Assembly: GCF_036373705.1 (NCBI RefSeq)
Contig: NC_089863.1
Coordinates: 24,415,917 to 24,479,916, forward strand
Origin: Amia ocellicauda
Lineage: Eukaryota; Chordata; Actinopteri; Amiiformes; Amiidae
DNA: 64,000 nt
Direction: 5' to 3'
Position numbers and translations under genes: made by a program. Below are positions 24,251 through 36,805 of this stretch, piece after piece (within the stretch, counting starts at the first letter, position 1; each line of letters begins with the position of its first letter). The notes beneath the pieces were generated by a model, which saw nothing but the letters and a program-made list of their open reading frames with translations, ran no database searches and was not told where the DNA came from.

Positions 24251-24544
24251 CAGGGGTTCCCAGCCCTGGCCCCTCTGCTGTTTTTTGTTCCAACCGAGCT
24301 CTCAATTACTTAATTGACCCTTAATTGAACAAATTCTTAAATCAAAGCCTTTTCATTATTTTTAACAGTAGGGGTTTTAAGTGAAGTATAAAATTGTCTA
24401 AGGAAAATATTATCTTATTAAGGAACCAACTTTATACCAGTTACACAAATTAAACATTCAAATGTAATCAAAGTACATCAATTAAGGGTTCAATTAAGTA
24501 ATTGAGAGCTCGGTTGGAATTAAAACCAGGGTTGGGAACCACTG
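24251..24544. mobile_element. hAT-like MITE with 8-bp TSD
   Basis: Imperfect terminal inverted repeats, CAGGGGTTCCCAGCCCTGG at the left and CCAGGGTTGGGAACCACTG at the right. A longer inner inverted repeat uses CCGAGCTCTCAATTACTTAA. An exact 8-bp target duplication TTTTATAT flanks it (24243-24250 and 24545-24552). No coding capacity. It lies in the first intron of the perilipin gene. Confidence 0.85.
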
Positions 24545-25242
24545 TTTTATATGAATCCCAGAAGTATGTCTAACTGTTGTGGGTGAATAGTGCTTGACAT
24601 TGTGTAGTGAATCACTTTTTTATTATTATTTAATAGAACGCTAGCTTCCCACAGCCTGAATGGATGCATTTAATTGCATGTGTTTCAGGTCCATCAATGC
24701 GTGTGTGTCTGTGTTGCTGATTTGTCCGTTGGTTTTCAGTTTTCCGTGTCATGTTGTGCGCCCAGTTATGAAAAGGTGGCTGATGTGACCTACTGTAATA
24801 ATTGGAAGGCAAGCCGGGGATCTTTCCATAACTGGTTGGGGGGTCTTTTTAACACAATAATGTGTCGTCCCCCCCACCAAGCAGACTTAAAAAGACACAT
24901 TGTTTTTGTTGTTGTTTTCGTAAAAAATGGTGTCGTCAATCGCAACGGCACTATTGCTGAACCCTCTTTTGTTTTGATGTAACTGCCTCCCCCCACACAC
25001 CCTGGGGTTGTCTAACCACCGTCCCAGATCTCATTGGCCACGCGGTGGTGGTTTGGGCTGTGAACGACTCCTGTCCTGTTCTTTCATGTTTTTATGCAGT
25101 TTAATAATCTCCAGAAACCTGTATGAGTTGTCATGCTGAACCGCAGGGCCTTGTGTTGCTTTTTACAACAAAAAACTGCTTTGTTTTTGTTTTTTGAATC
25201 AGTTTTTGTTTCTTGTTTTCCCTTCAGAGCTTCTGTGGCAGA

Positions 25243-28200
25243 ATGTCAGATTCCATACATTACAACAGTGAGGTAAGCATGTTCCGGTACAGTCCAGTAC
25301 AGTCCAGGACATTTGTTGAAGTCTCTGGCTTTTTTTTTTTTCATTAAAGACCAAATTACATCATTATTCGTATTTATTAATAGTATAATTATAGGTAGTA
25401 ATAGTATTATGAGGAGGAGTAGTGTTATTAAGAGTAGCAGTAGCAGTAGTATTATTTGTATTATAATATTATTATTATGTGTAGTAGTAACAGCACCTGT
25501 ATTATGTGTAGTAGTAGTATCACTAGTATTAGAATGTGTAGTTGGAGGTTCAGTAGTATTATTATGTGTAGTAGTAGTAGTAGCAGTTGTATTTGTTGTG
25601 TAGTAGTAGTAGCACTAGTATTAGAATGTGTAGTAGTAGTATCGGTTGTATTATGTGCAGTAGCAGCAGCAGTATAATTATGATGTGTAGTAGTAGTATT
25701 CTGTGTAGTAGTAGTTGTCGTAGTAGTAGCTGTAGTATTATTAAGTGTAGTAGTAGTCGTCATAGTACCAGTAGTAGTATTCTGTGTAGTAGTAGTTGTC
25801 ATAGTAGCAGCAGTAGTATTATTAAGTGTAGTAGTAGTCATCATAGTACCAGTAGTAGTATTCTTTGTAGTTGTAGTAGTAACAGTCCTATAAGTAACCC
25901 CGTGCCGCCCCTCCAGGCCAGCGCCATGCTCCGCGCCGCCCAGCTGCCCCTGGTCAGCTCCACGCTGCAGGTGGTGGCCTCGGTGTATCTGGAGGCCAAG
26001 GGCCGGCTGCCCCTGCTGGCCTGGGTGGGAGCCGTGGCCGAGCTGAGCCTCCGCAGCCTGACCCTGGCCACCGCCCAGCAGGCTGCGCCCCTCCTGGACA
26101 GACTGGAGCCCCAGCGTGAGTGAGCCGGAGAAAGAGAGAGAAAGAGGGGGACAGAGAGAGTGAGAGGGACACAGAGAGAGAGGGGCAGAGAAAGAGAGGG
26201 ACATAGAAAGAGAGAGACCGGGACAGAGAAAGAGAGAGAGCAGGACAGAGAGACGGACACAGAGGGGCACAAAGAGAGAGGTGACAGAAAGAGCAAGAGA
26301 GAGAGGGACACAGAGAGAGAGACAGGAAGAGAGTGAGAGGGACACAGAGTGAGAGAGAGGGACAGAGAGTATGAGAGGGGCAGAGAGAGAGAGAGAAGTC
26401 CTTCGATAAGGCTGAGAAACTGGATCATCTTCACAATCTCTCTCCACAGTCGCGGTTGCCAACAGCTATGCCTGCATGGGGCTGGACCAGCTGGAGAAGA
26501 GATTCCCCGTCCTGCAGCAGTCCGCAGAGGAGGTGCCACTTCCTGCGTCTGTCCCTCTCTCTCTCTCTCTCAATGTTGGATTAATGTAGTCAGTTTTTCA
26601 CTCAGATAGTCAGTCAGTCTGTATTAATGCCTCCTCTCTCTCTCCCTCCGACTCTGCCCCCAATCCCAGGTGATTGGTCATCTGAAGGACGCCCTGTACC
26701 TGACCCTGGACGACCTCCAGCTGCGGGTGAACAAGGAGATGGACCGGGTGGCGGACCGGACCAGCTCGGTGGTGGAGGGGTCGCGCGTCCTTGTGGCGAC
26801 CCAGCTGCACGCGCTGCAGCGCTCCGCCCTCGGGGGGGCCCTGGCCTCCGGGCTGGACGAGCTGCTGAGCCGCTCTGAGGAGGCGGCCCAACTCTACCTG
26901 CCCCTGAGCGACGAGCTGAGTGAGTGAGGGAGGGAGGGAGGGAGAGAGCAGGGACAGGAAACAGGGTTTATTTACAGCATCAATTTAAATCTGACCCAAA
27001 TCAGTTTCACCCACTAGAGGGAGCCAAAGCCTTGTCTGTGAGTTTGAGTGCGTGAGTGTCTGAGTGTGAGAGAGTGTGAGTGTGTGGGTGGGTGTGTGAG
27101 AGTGTCTGTGTGTGTGTGTATGTGTGTGTGTGTGTGTGTGTGAGTGTGTTTGTGTGTTAGTGAGAGTGTGTGTGTGTTTGTATTTGTGGGTGTGTGTGTG
27201 AGAGAGAGAGTGAGAGAGTGTGAGAGTTTGTGTGTGTGTGAGAGTGTGTATGAGTGAGTATATGTTTGTGTGTATGTGCGTGGGTGAGATTGTGTGAGGG
27301 TGTGTATGTGTGTGTGAATGTGTCTTTATTATATATAGCGCCTTTCACATACACACATTCCCAAGCTCTCTACAGTAAAAACAGGCAGCAACACATTGAT
27401 TTAAAATAATAATAAACCATTAGACCATTCCTTAGCAATAATCATTACAGCGACTTACAAACAACTCTCATGATGTTATAAATATCAATTAAAACAATAT
27501 GTAATAATAGGTATTTAAAGGGGCTCATGTTCCTCCCTGAGGGGCGACACTGCACTGAGAGACGTGCAGCTGGAGGAGTCTTGTCATCTTTTTGGGCATG
27601 TCTCCTTTTATTTTTACATCTTGTGTTTTGATTGCCTGGCTTGTTTACGTGCCGAGCTCTGTGGCACGTCTGATAGCGGTGACGTCACTTCCTGCCCGCG
27701 TACATTCCATCCTTAACCTGTCAACCTGCCAGAGCAAACAGAGGCCAAAACATGCTAATCTCTGCACGTCTGTCTGTCACTCGGGCTCAGACCCTGCCAT
27801 TGTCAGCGACTGTTTCATGATTTGTAATGTTCTACACATGATTCGATGCCTTTTCTTTCTTCCTTTCTTTCTCTCTCGCAGCGTGGGAGCTGGCGCAGAG
27901 GATGCAGCCCTATGAGGACAGTGAGGACGAGGAGGGTGGCCCGGGCATGGCGTTGCGTGTGCGGGGGCTGCTGCTGCATGTGGGGCTGCTCTCCTACCAC
28001 CAGGCCCTGCTGTTTTGGGACCAGGTAGAGCACGGCCTGGACACCCTGAGACAGCTGGCCGACACGGTGAGCCTCCACATGCGCTGACACACTGCAACGT
28101 CACGCACTGACACACTGCAACACGCACTGACGCACTGCAACACACACCGACACACTGCGACACGCACTGACACACTATGACTGACACACTGCAATACCAC

Positions 28201-30526
28201 ACACTGAGTCAATGTGACACACACTGACTCACTGCGACATGCACTGACACACTATGACACCCACACAGACTCACTGTGACATGCACTGAAACACAAAGAC
28301 ACTCTCTGACACTCTAAGACACGCATTGACACACTATGACACGCACGCACTGACGCACTGCAACACCACGCACTGACTCACTGCGGAACGCACTGACACG
28401 CTGTGACACGCAAGCACTGACTCACTGTGACATGCACTGACACACTAAGACACGCACTGACGCACTGCGACACACACTGACACACTGTGACACGCACTGA
28501 CACAAAATGACAGCCCTGACGGCCGTGACAGCCCTGCACGGGCACACCTGAGCCCCAGTCCCAGTCCACGCTCTGCCCCCCCGCCCCAGCCCCAGCCGCT
28601 GTGTGCTCGAGCTGTGTGGGCTGATGTACAGACCGCCTCGCTGTGCTGCAGTCTGGATACGTGCTCAGTGCCATGGCGCAGCTGTCCGCCCCTGCCCCCG
28701 GCACGACCCGGCTTCCGGCCTACATGTTGAGACACAGCTGCCCAGGGCCAGAGACGGGGAAGCAGGTTATTATAGCGGGGCTGGCGGGTAATTAAGTGTT
28801 CCAGAGCAGGGTCCCTGTGGAGGTCTGGCAGACATGGACCCACACACAGACAGAGAGAGAGAGAGAGGGAGGGAGAGAGATGGGGAGAGGGAGGGAGGGA
28901 GAGAGACAGAGGTAGAGACATAGAGGTAAAGAAAGAGGGAAAGAGAGCTGGGGAGAGGAGGAGAGAGATGGGGAGAGGGAGGGCAAACGAGGTAGAGAGA
29001 GATGGGGAGAGGGATAGAGAGAGATGGGGATGGGGAGGGAGAGGGAGAGAGAGATGGGGAGAGGGAGGGAAAGCGAGGTAGAGAGAGATGTGGACATAGA
29101 AAGGGAGAGAGGGAGAGGGATAGAGAGATGGGGAGGGAGAGAGAGAGATGGGGAGAGGGAGGGAAAGAGATGGGGATGTGGAGGGAGAGGGAATGAGAGA
29201 GATGGGGGAGGGAGGGAGAGGTAGAGAGAGGGAAAGAGATGGGGAGAGGTGGAGAGAGATGGAGAGAGGGAGGGAAATCGAGGGAGAGAGAGGCAGAGAG
29301 GTAGAGAAAGAGAGGGAAAGAGCTGGGGAGAGGAGCAGAGAGATGGGGGGAGGGAGAGGGAGAGGGATAGAGAGAGAGATGTACCCAATTGCTTTGGCAA
29401 TACTTGTGTGAAAACATATCATGCCAATAAAGCTTGTTTTGAATTTGAATTTGAATTTGAGATGGAGAGGGAGAGAGAGAGATGGGAATAGGGAGGGAAA
29501 GAGAGGGAGAGAGAGATGGGGGGTGGGGGGAGAGAGTTGTGGAGAGGGAGGGAGAGAGAGAGAGAGACTTGTGATTTATTATTTTATTTATTTTCCATAC
29601 ATGTATGTAATGCTCAATTGCTTTGGCAACACAAATTTGTATTGCCAGTAAAGCTTCTTAAATTGAAATTGAAATTGAAGTCGAGAGAGAGACAGAGAGA
29701 TAAGGGGAGAAGGAGGGAGAGCCAGAGAGATGTGGAAAGAGAGAGAAAGAGTAAGAGAGAAAGAGAGCCACCAGCATCTGGCTCTCCTTATAACAGAAGG
29801 CGAGGAACTAGCCTAAAAGTCAAGTTCTCACACACACTCACGTACGCACTGTAGATACGAACGCACTGATACTGAACCCGCACAGTGACAGGTGTGCGAT
29901 ACAAACATGATTCATATTTATTGTTGTTTTTTAATGTTGTGTATTTAAGAGCGGTCAAACAGACATTAATTTAATTCATAAATGAGTGTGTGTGAGTGTT
30001 AGTGAGTGTGTGGGACAGATGTCAGCTGCTGCACGGGGACGCTGGCTGCAGACGTGTCCTCTGGGACAGTGCCTACGTGTGCCTTGGGAGCTCGCTGCTG
30101 CTGCTGCCGCAGAGATAGACAGATACCGAGAGAGAGAGAGTGAGGGGGGGGGACAGAGATCTACAGTGACAGAGGAGTGGAGGGACATACAGACGAAGAG
30201 CAATGCGGGGCAAAGACCTTTTTCAGAACTAGGCTGCTAGAAAATAACCCCTTTTGGCTCTGACTGACAGGCGTGGGGAGGGACATGGCACAGGTTTACA
30301 CGAACGTTTAGGCCCGAGGGTGGATGTGCGTGACCAATGTCATGTATGTTGTTATGTGTGTCTCTCTCTCTCTCTTCTCTCTGCTCTTTCTCTTTCTTTC
30401 TCTTGTGCCTTTGGATTTTATCTCTTATGTGTCTTCTCTCTTTCTCTGTCTGTCTTTCTTCATTTTGTAAAATACATTTTCTTCGAAGTTCAAGCACTTA
30501 CCCTCCCTCATTCCCTCCCAAACAAC

Positions 30527-30563
<37 letters not shown>

Positions 30564-30702
30564 AACAAAAGTGAAGGCCGCGAGTGTGGCAGCGCAGTCT
30601 TTGGCCCCTGGGTGACCGGGCTGAGCTGTCAGGCAGGGTGGCAGTGCGGGGTTAATGTGTGGCAGCCAGTGAGGCGTGACGGTGCTGTGTGTGCAGTCCA
30701 TG

Positions 30703-30751
<49 letters not shown>

Positions 30752-32331
30752 AGAGGAGAGAGGTGTGAGGAGAGAAAGATCCAGAGAGGAACGTGAGCAG
30801 CACCGAGCCAGATACTCGGCAGGGGGCGGCGTTTGGGCAGCACCAGGCCGGGGGGGCGGCTCTGAGCTGCTCTGTGCCACAAGAGTGCTGCTTCTGCACT
30901 AGCACTGAGGGGAACATGCTCTCTCCATCTGTCGCTCTCTCTCTTTCTCTCTCTCCCTCCATTTTCTTCTACTCTCAGTCTCCTTCTCCTTCCCTGTCTC
31001 CCTCTCCCTCTCCCCCTCACCTTCCCTCTCTCCCTCCCTGTCTCCCTCTGCCTGTCTCCCTCTTTCTCTCCTTCTCTTCTTCCCTCCTTCCCTCACCCCC
31101 CACTCGCTCAAACCCCCCCTCTCTCTCCCTCCACACTTTTTGGCCTGTTCTTTCCCTTTTCCTCCTTTTCCTCCTCTGTTTGTGTGTCAAAAAACACCAC
31201 CTGCCCCCTCCCACCCCCATCCCTCTGTTTTCTCTTCTTGTCCTGTTTAATTTCTTTAATATTTGAATGGGTTGACCCAGATATTCCCTCTAATCATAAG
31301 CAGACAGCAACATTGTCGTTGTTGTTGTTGCTGTTGTTGTTGTGCGCCGAGTCGTGTTTACGCCAGACTTCGATTCACGTGGCTTGAGTCGGAGATGGGG
31401 GAGGGGGTGTGACCGCCGTCCCCTGAGCGGAATGACCTTGGGGGAAGAGAGAGAGTGAAAAGAAGAAAGAGGAAGAAACAGAGAATGAAGGAGGGAAGGG
31501 GAGAGAGAGAGAGTGTGGGAAAGGGAGAGAGAGAAAGAGAATGAGAGAGAGAGAGTTGACTGAGGACACAGTGAGTCTGGGAATGAGGCCGGTTGTGTCT
31601 CTTTCTCTTTCTCTCTTTCTCTCTCTCAGCAGGGGTTATTGATGCTACACAGACTTGCCTCCGATCTTAATGTTGTGTTCTGATGGTTAATCACTGAATA
31701 TAATGGTCCCACTATTCATTAATAACGTCTGACTATACTCCCAAGTTGTTTTTCACCCTGTAAACATCTCTCTCTCTCTCCCTCTCTCCATCCCTCTCTC
31801 TCAGGTGGGTCTGACCTACATAGCGGAGACCCTGGTCAGTGTGGCCCAGTGGCTGGCGGCCGGCTATGTGGCGCTGGTCTACCAGCTCCAGGCCCTGCAG
31901 ACGCTGGCGGTCGGTCAGCTGTCCGCGCTGGCCGGCCACCTGCTCTCCCTGCGGCCGGACAGCCTGTCCGCCCTGCTGCCCGCTGGGGCCCGGGACACCC
32001 TGGGCATGGTGGTGGGTGACCTCCGGGAGCTCAGCAAGATCCTGCTGCAGCTGCTCATCAACACCACGCCCCTCTACGACCTGGTGGGTGAGACTCTGCA
32101 CCCCACGTGCATGTCCCACCCACTCACCTGGGCTTTGACGCAGTGCCACAAGAATGCCAGCAGGGCCGGTTGCCGGTGTACACTGCGTTGCTGCTCGGGT
32201 TTCATCCCCAGGTGACCCCTGGTGTAGCTCAGCCTCTCTCTGGGCTCGACCCTGCCAGGCTGGCTCTTTGGTTAATCACTGACCGTCCCACTGTTTCTAT
32301 TTTCAGAGCTTAGTGGGGGGTGAGTGGGGGA

Positions 32332-32372
<41 letters not shown>

Positions 32373-33937
32373 AGAGAGAGAGAGTGTGTGTCAGTGTGCG
32401 TGTAATGTGTGTCAGTTTGTCTGGCTGTCAGTGTGTGTGTGTGTTTGTGAGAGTGAGTGTCAGTGTATGTGTGTGTGTGTGTGTCAGTGTGCATCTGTGT
32501 GTGTGTTTGTAAGAGAGAGTGTGTGTATGTGTGTGAGACTATGTGTGTTAGTTTGTCTGTGTGTCAGTGTGTGTGTGAGATTGTGTATGAGTCAGTGTGC
32601 ATGTGTGTGTGTGAGACTGTGTTTCAGTGTGTGTCAGTTTGTCTGGGTGTCAGTATGTGTGTGTCAGTGTGTCAGTATGCGTCTGTGGTTGTGTGTTTGT
32701 GAGAGAGAGATTGTGTGAGTGTCAGCCTGCCAGTGTGTGTAAGTGTGTGTCATTGTGTATCAGTGTGTCAGGGTGTCAGTGTGTGTGTGTCAGTTTGTGT
32801 GTCAGGGCATCACTGTATCTGTGTGTGTGTCATTGTGTGTGACAGGGTGTCAGTGTGTGTCACTGTGTGTGTCAGCGTGTTTGTGTGGGGTTCCTGTTGT
32901 TGGAGCTGGTAGCAGTAACAGAGCCGCGGGGGGGAGGGTGTGTGTGCTGTCTGATTCATGAGCATTCCTGCAGGCTCGCTGTGTGCGTTAATATTCAACC
33001 AGCACCAGCCCCACAGGGAGCCTGCCAGGAGACCGCTGCGTCCGGGGGACTCGGCACATCAGGGGGCGTGGGGGTGATCTGCAGCAGCCACCCACATGCG
33101 GTGACATCACCCTGGGTGGGATTTCTCACTGGTCACTGAGAGACAGGAGAGGTGGACACAGAGAGGACAGTGTGGTCACTGAGAGACAGGAGAGGTGGAC
33201 ACAGAGAGGACCGGCACTGCGGTCACTGAGAGACAGGAGAGGTGGACACAGAGAGGACCGGCACTGCGGTCACTGAGAGACAGGAGAGGTGGACAGAGAG
33301 GACAGTGTGGTCACTGAGAGACAGGAGAGGTGGACACAGAGAGGACCGGCACTGCGGTCACTGAGAGACAGGAGAGGTGGACAAAGAGAGGACCGGCACT
33401 GCGGTCACTGAGAGACAGGAGAGGTGGACACAGAGAGGACTGGCGATGTGGTCACTGAGAGACAGGAGAGGTGGACACAGAGAGGACAGTGTGGTCACTG
33501 AGAGACAGGAGAGGTGGACACAGAGAGGACCGGCACTGCGGTCACTGAGAGACAGGAGAGGTGGACACAGAGAGGACTGGCACTGCGGTCACTGAGAGAC
33601 AGGAGAGGTGGACAGAGAGGACAGTGTGGTCACTGAGAGACAGGAGAGGTGGACACAGAGAGGACCGGCACTGCGGTCACTGAGAGACAGGAGAGGTGGA
33701 CACAGAGAGGACCGGTGCTGTGGTCACTGAGAGACAGGAGAGGGGACACAGAGAGGACCGGTGCTGTGGTCACTGAGAGACAGGAGAGGGGACACAGAGA
33801 GGCACTTTCTCCTGCACTGCAATAAATACTTCTAATACATTTCCCCTCATTTGTGTCTCGTATAAAGGCATTGGCAACACTTCCTGCATGGCCAGTAAAG
33901 CACCTGAATTGAACTGAATTGAACTGAACTGAACTGA

Positions 33938-34003
<66 letters not shown>

Positions 34004-34809
34004 GCCAGTGCAATGGGAACACTGTGTCCCAGCTCTACTTGCCGCAGCATCTGCGTGCTGCCGGGGGGCTGAGAGCAGCGGGGTCCTGATGGTGGGGCTG
34101 GAGGGGCTTTTCTCATTAAACCATTTTGTGTAACCAGATTAAGTCAGGCCAGAACAGGCTGTCAGTTACAGCGACGGGGGCCTGATCCAGAGGCCCAGGA
34201 GCGTGAGGACACACGCACAAAGCGGGGGCCACTCCGGGCTGCCCTGTGTTGTGTGTGTTCATCCTGTCTAGCTATATACAACTTTATTTTATGTATTGCC
34301 TTTATAAGCAAAATGATCTCAAAGTGCTTAACAAATAAAGACAACAACACCATTAACACTTTTTCTCCCTCTCTCTCTCTGTGCAGCTGAGGGAACAGGC
34401 CGAGCAGCTGAGCGCGGGCTGGACCAGTCAGGACGACATGTCCGACAGCGGCTCGTCTCGCCGCAGCTCCAGCGACATGGTGCCACCCCGCCGCCCGCGC
34501 CAGGCCTACCTGGATGCCCGCTCCCGGCGCGAGCAGACGGGCAAGCCCTCCCCCACCAACGCCAACGGTCGCCGCGGCAGCTGGAAGCTGGACTGGCTGG
34601 CCATGCCCGCCGAGCCAGAGCCCGTCTCCCCGTCTCCTCCGCCCCCGGTGCTCACCACGCTGCGCCGCTCCTCCGCCGACGCGCTGCTGGCGCCCATCAT
34701 GCAGCTGGTCACCCAGAGCCAGCGCGCCTTCGAGTACCTGAGCCCCGCCCCACCAAGCGCCCACGCCCACCCCGAGCTGGCCAGTAACGTGGCGGAGACG
34801 GCGGAGTAA
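25243..34809 (+). CDS. plin6: Perilipin of the PLIN1/PLIN6 type
   Basis: Lipid-droplet coat protein. Coding exons: 25243-25272, 25917-26115, 26450-26532, 26670-26919, 27882-28066, 31805-32083, 34387-34809; 482 residues (human PLIN1 has 522). The PAT-type N-terminus carries [40 protein letters not shown] and [18 protein letters not shown]. An acidic patch EDSEDEE follows at about 215-225, then amphipathic segments (about 270-345). The C-terminal exon has three PKA-type sites: RRSS (about 367-370), RRGS (about 408) and RRSS near the end. The last, [13 protein letters not shown], resembles the PLIN1 tail RRVSDSFFRPSVM. PLIN6 is preferred over PLIN1 because the neighbour is PEX11B, whereas PLIN1 lies beside PEX11A in human. 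The family call is firm; the PLIN6 symbol rests on synteny. Confidence 0.85.
25380..25885. repeat. GTA-type trinucleotide tract in perilipin intron
   Basis: About 500 bp of GTAGTAGTA interspersed with TATTA and variants, some arranged as longer units with GTAGTAGTCGTCATAGTACC. It runs to within about 30 bp of the acceptor of the second coding exon (25917). Confidence 0.85.
28080..28510. repeat. Minisatellite in perilipin intron 6
   Basis: Degenerate 20-25 bp units built on CTGACACACTGCGACACGCA, starting 14 bp after the exon that ends at 28066. The rest of this 3.7-kb intron is simple repeats: GA-rich from 28850 to 29780, CA tracts at about 30527-30560 and 30707-30749, and a CT-rich tract from 30930 to 31250. 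No gene seen. Confidence 0.75.
29386..29460 (-). repeat. Dispersed hairpin-like element, copy 4
   Basis: Reads on the minus strand as CTCAAATTCAAATTCAAATT, then GCTTTATTGGCATGATATG and AGTATTGCCAAAGCAATTGG. It is inserted inside a GA-rich tract, with GA repeats on both sides. Confidence 0.75.
29607..29682 (-). repeat. Dispersed hairpin-like element, copy 5
   Basis: Minus-strand copy with TTCAATTTCAATTTCAATTT, GCTTTACTGGCAATAC and GTTGCCAAAGCAATTG. It is 150 bp from copy 4, in the same orientation and the same GA-rich context. Confidence 0.7.
33138..33800. repeat. 41-47 bp minisatellite in perilipin intron 7
   Basis: About 15 tandem units of 41-47 bp built on AGAGACAGGAGAGGTGGACA, CAGAGAGGACCGGCAC and TGCGGTCACTG. 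The reverse complement of this unit is the unit of the larger array in CKS1B intron 1 (40976-42470). Length variants occur in both arrays (CACAGAGAGG versus CAGAGAGG). Confidence 0.95.
33864..34000 (-). repeat. Dispersed hairpin-like element, copy 6, plus GT run
   Basis: Diverged minus-strand copy: GCATTGGCAACACTTCCTGC, ATGGCCAGTAAAGC, then tandem GAATT/GAACT units replacing the TTCAAA end. A GT microsatellite follows from about 33941 to 33999. Confidence 0.6.
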
Positions 34810-34825
34810 GGCGTGGGCTTCCACT

Positions 34826-35553
34826 CCCCACTGCCTCTCCTCTCTCCTCCTCATTCCTCCCCTCTCCTCCTTCACTCCTCCCCTCTCCTCCCTCGTTCCT
34901 CCCTCACTCCTCATCGTTCCTCCTTGTTCCTCCCTCACTCCTCCTCGTTCCTCCCCTCTCCTCCCTCACTGCTCCCCACTCCTCCCTCGTTCCTCCTCGT
35001 TCCTCCTCTCTCCTCCCTCACTCCTCGTTCCTCCTCTCTCCTCCCTCACTCCTCCTCATTCCTCCCCTCTCCTCCTTCACTCCTCCCCTCTCCTCCCTCA
35101 CTGCTCCCCTCTCCTCCCTCGTTCCTCCTCGTTCCTCCTCTCTCCTCCCTCACTCCTCGTTCCTCCTCTCTCCTCCCTCACTCCTCCTCGTTCCTCCCCT
35201 CTCCTCCTTCACTCCTCCCCTCTCCTCCCTCGTTCCTCCCTCACTCCTCCTCTCTCCTCCCTCACTCCTCCCCTCTCGTTCCACCCCTCTCCTGCCTCAC
35301 TGCTCCCCTCTCCTCCCTTGTTCCTCCTCGTTCCTCCTCTCTCCTCCCTCACTCCCCTCGTTCCTCCCTTCTCCTCCCTCGTTCCTCCCTCACTCCTCCT
35401 CGTTCCTCCTCTCCTCCCTCACTCCTCCCCTCTCGTTCCTCCCCTCTCCTCCCTCACTGCTCCCCTCTCCTCCCTCGTTTCTCCTCGTTCCTCCTCTCTC
35501 CTCCCTCACTCCCCTCTCATTCCTCCCCACTCCTCCTTCACTCCTCCCTTCCC
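34826..35553. repeat. Pyrimidine-rich minisatellite in perilipin 3'UTR
   Basis: More than 700 bp of CTCCTCCCTCACTCCTCCTC-type units, with the plus strand almost free of A and with few G. It begins 16 bp after the perilipin stop codon. A purine-rich tract (35555-35650) follows directly. Long frames through it are compositional artefacts. Confidence 0.9.
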
Positions 35554-36672
35554 ATGCAGAAGGGAGGGAGAGAAAGGGAAGGAAAGAGGGAGGGCAGGAG
35601 AGAGGGAGATGGAGAGGGAGAGAGGGCAAGAGAGGGAGAGGGAGGGTCCCACAGTGGAGCAGGACATGGATCTCACCCTTCTGTTGCGTTCCCTTCCATT
35701 GCATTACAGTCTCGCTCCCTCCCTCTCTCCCCCTGTGCTGTTCATCCAAAGCATAGTATTCCCGGAATTAGATAATTGGATAACGAGCAATCAGAGAGAG
35801 ATGTGGTTCCGGTACTCTGCAGATACTCACGGCTGGAGGCGTCAGAGCGCCGCTGTGAACCGCGTCTGTGACTCAGTGTCGCCCGCGAGCCGCCAGCTCC
35901 CCCAGCCTCTGTTACGGCATGAATATTCATGAGACTGTGTGGGACTTTATTTAACACCTCGATACCGTGATCAAAACCAACACCATCGCCTTGATTTGTG
36001 ATGGATTTTGTTTGCCTTTTTAAAGGGGGGAGAGAGAGAGAGAAAGAAAAAGAAAGAAAGAAAACTTTTTTTATTCACGACAGAAAACTCATATTTTGGC
36101 GAGACGGGGCGGAGGAGCAGCTGTGCATTTCAGCACGCAGTTTGATTATTATTATTACTGTCTGCGTTGTGACTCCCGTGGGACAGTCACTCTTGTGTTT
36201 GTGGGGAGAGGTGCTCCGAGGGGCACAAAAAAATCCCCCCCCCCCCTCTTGGTTTTGGGAAGAGATGGGAATGTTGTCACACGGCTGCCTGGGAGAGGGA
36301 AGTGAGCTAAAGTAAGCAAGTGCAAAACCTTGAATTCGTTACTCTCTGGCTTGTTCCGAGGCCCTCGCGTTTGCCGCTTTGGATCGATGCAGCAGAGACT
36401 GGTTTTAAACCCTGGTTTCCTTAGCATTGTGTCCTGCCCGTGGCACTTGGTTTTGATCTGCATCATTGTGTTTTATTGCTGCACAGCGCCCACACTGTCC
36501 GCTCAGCCCTCGCTCTGCCTCCTCTGGTAGACCGACAGCCTCGAAGCCTCACCCCAGCTTTCTTTTCATTATGAATGTTATTACTATTATTGTGTTGCTG
36601 TAGTCATTTGTCAGGTATGTTTAATGTTTTGTGGTGTGACATGATTGCAACACCTAACTGCCGCTTCAGTAT

Positions 36673-36805
36673 AAATAAATTGATAAAGAACAAGACTCTG
36701 GGGGTCTGTCTTTGTTGGGGTCCGCGGGGGGAGGGCCCAAAAGGTCAGAGATTCAAGAAACAAGAATGTAATAAACAAACCTGCAGGTCACTTCAAAGCT
36801 TTATT
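36673..36805. other. Facing poly(A) signals of two genes
   Basis: AATAAA at 36673-36678 (plus) is a likely end for the perilipin transcript, giving a 3'UTR of about 1.9 kb. TTTATT at 36800-36805 is AATAAA on the minus strand, a likely end for the RERG-like gene. The two genes would converge within about 125 bp. No poly(A) evidence was available. Confidence 0.5.

Noticed and set aside
34813-35932. Ser/Pro/Leu-rich frames after the perilipin stop
   Set aside because: Translation of a pyrimidine minisatellite in the 3'UTR; no conserved motif.
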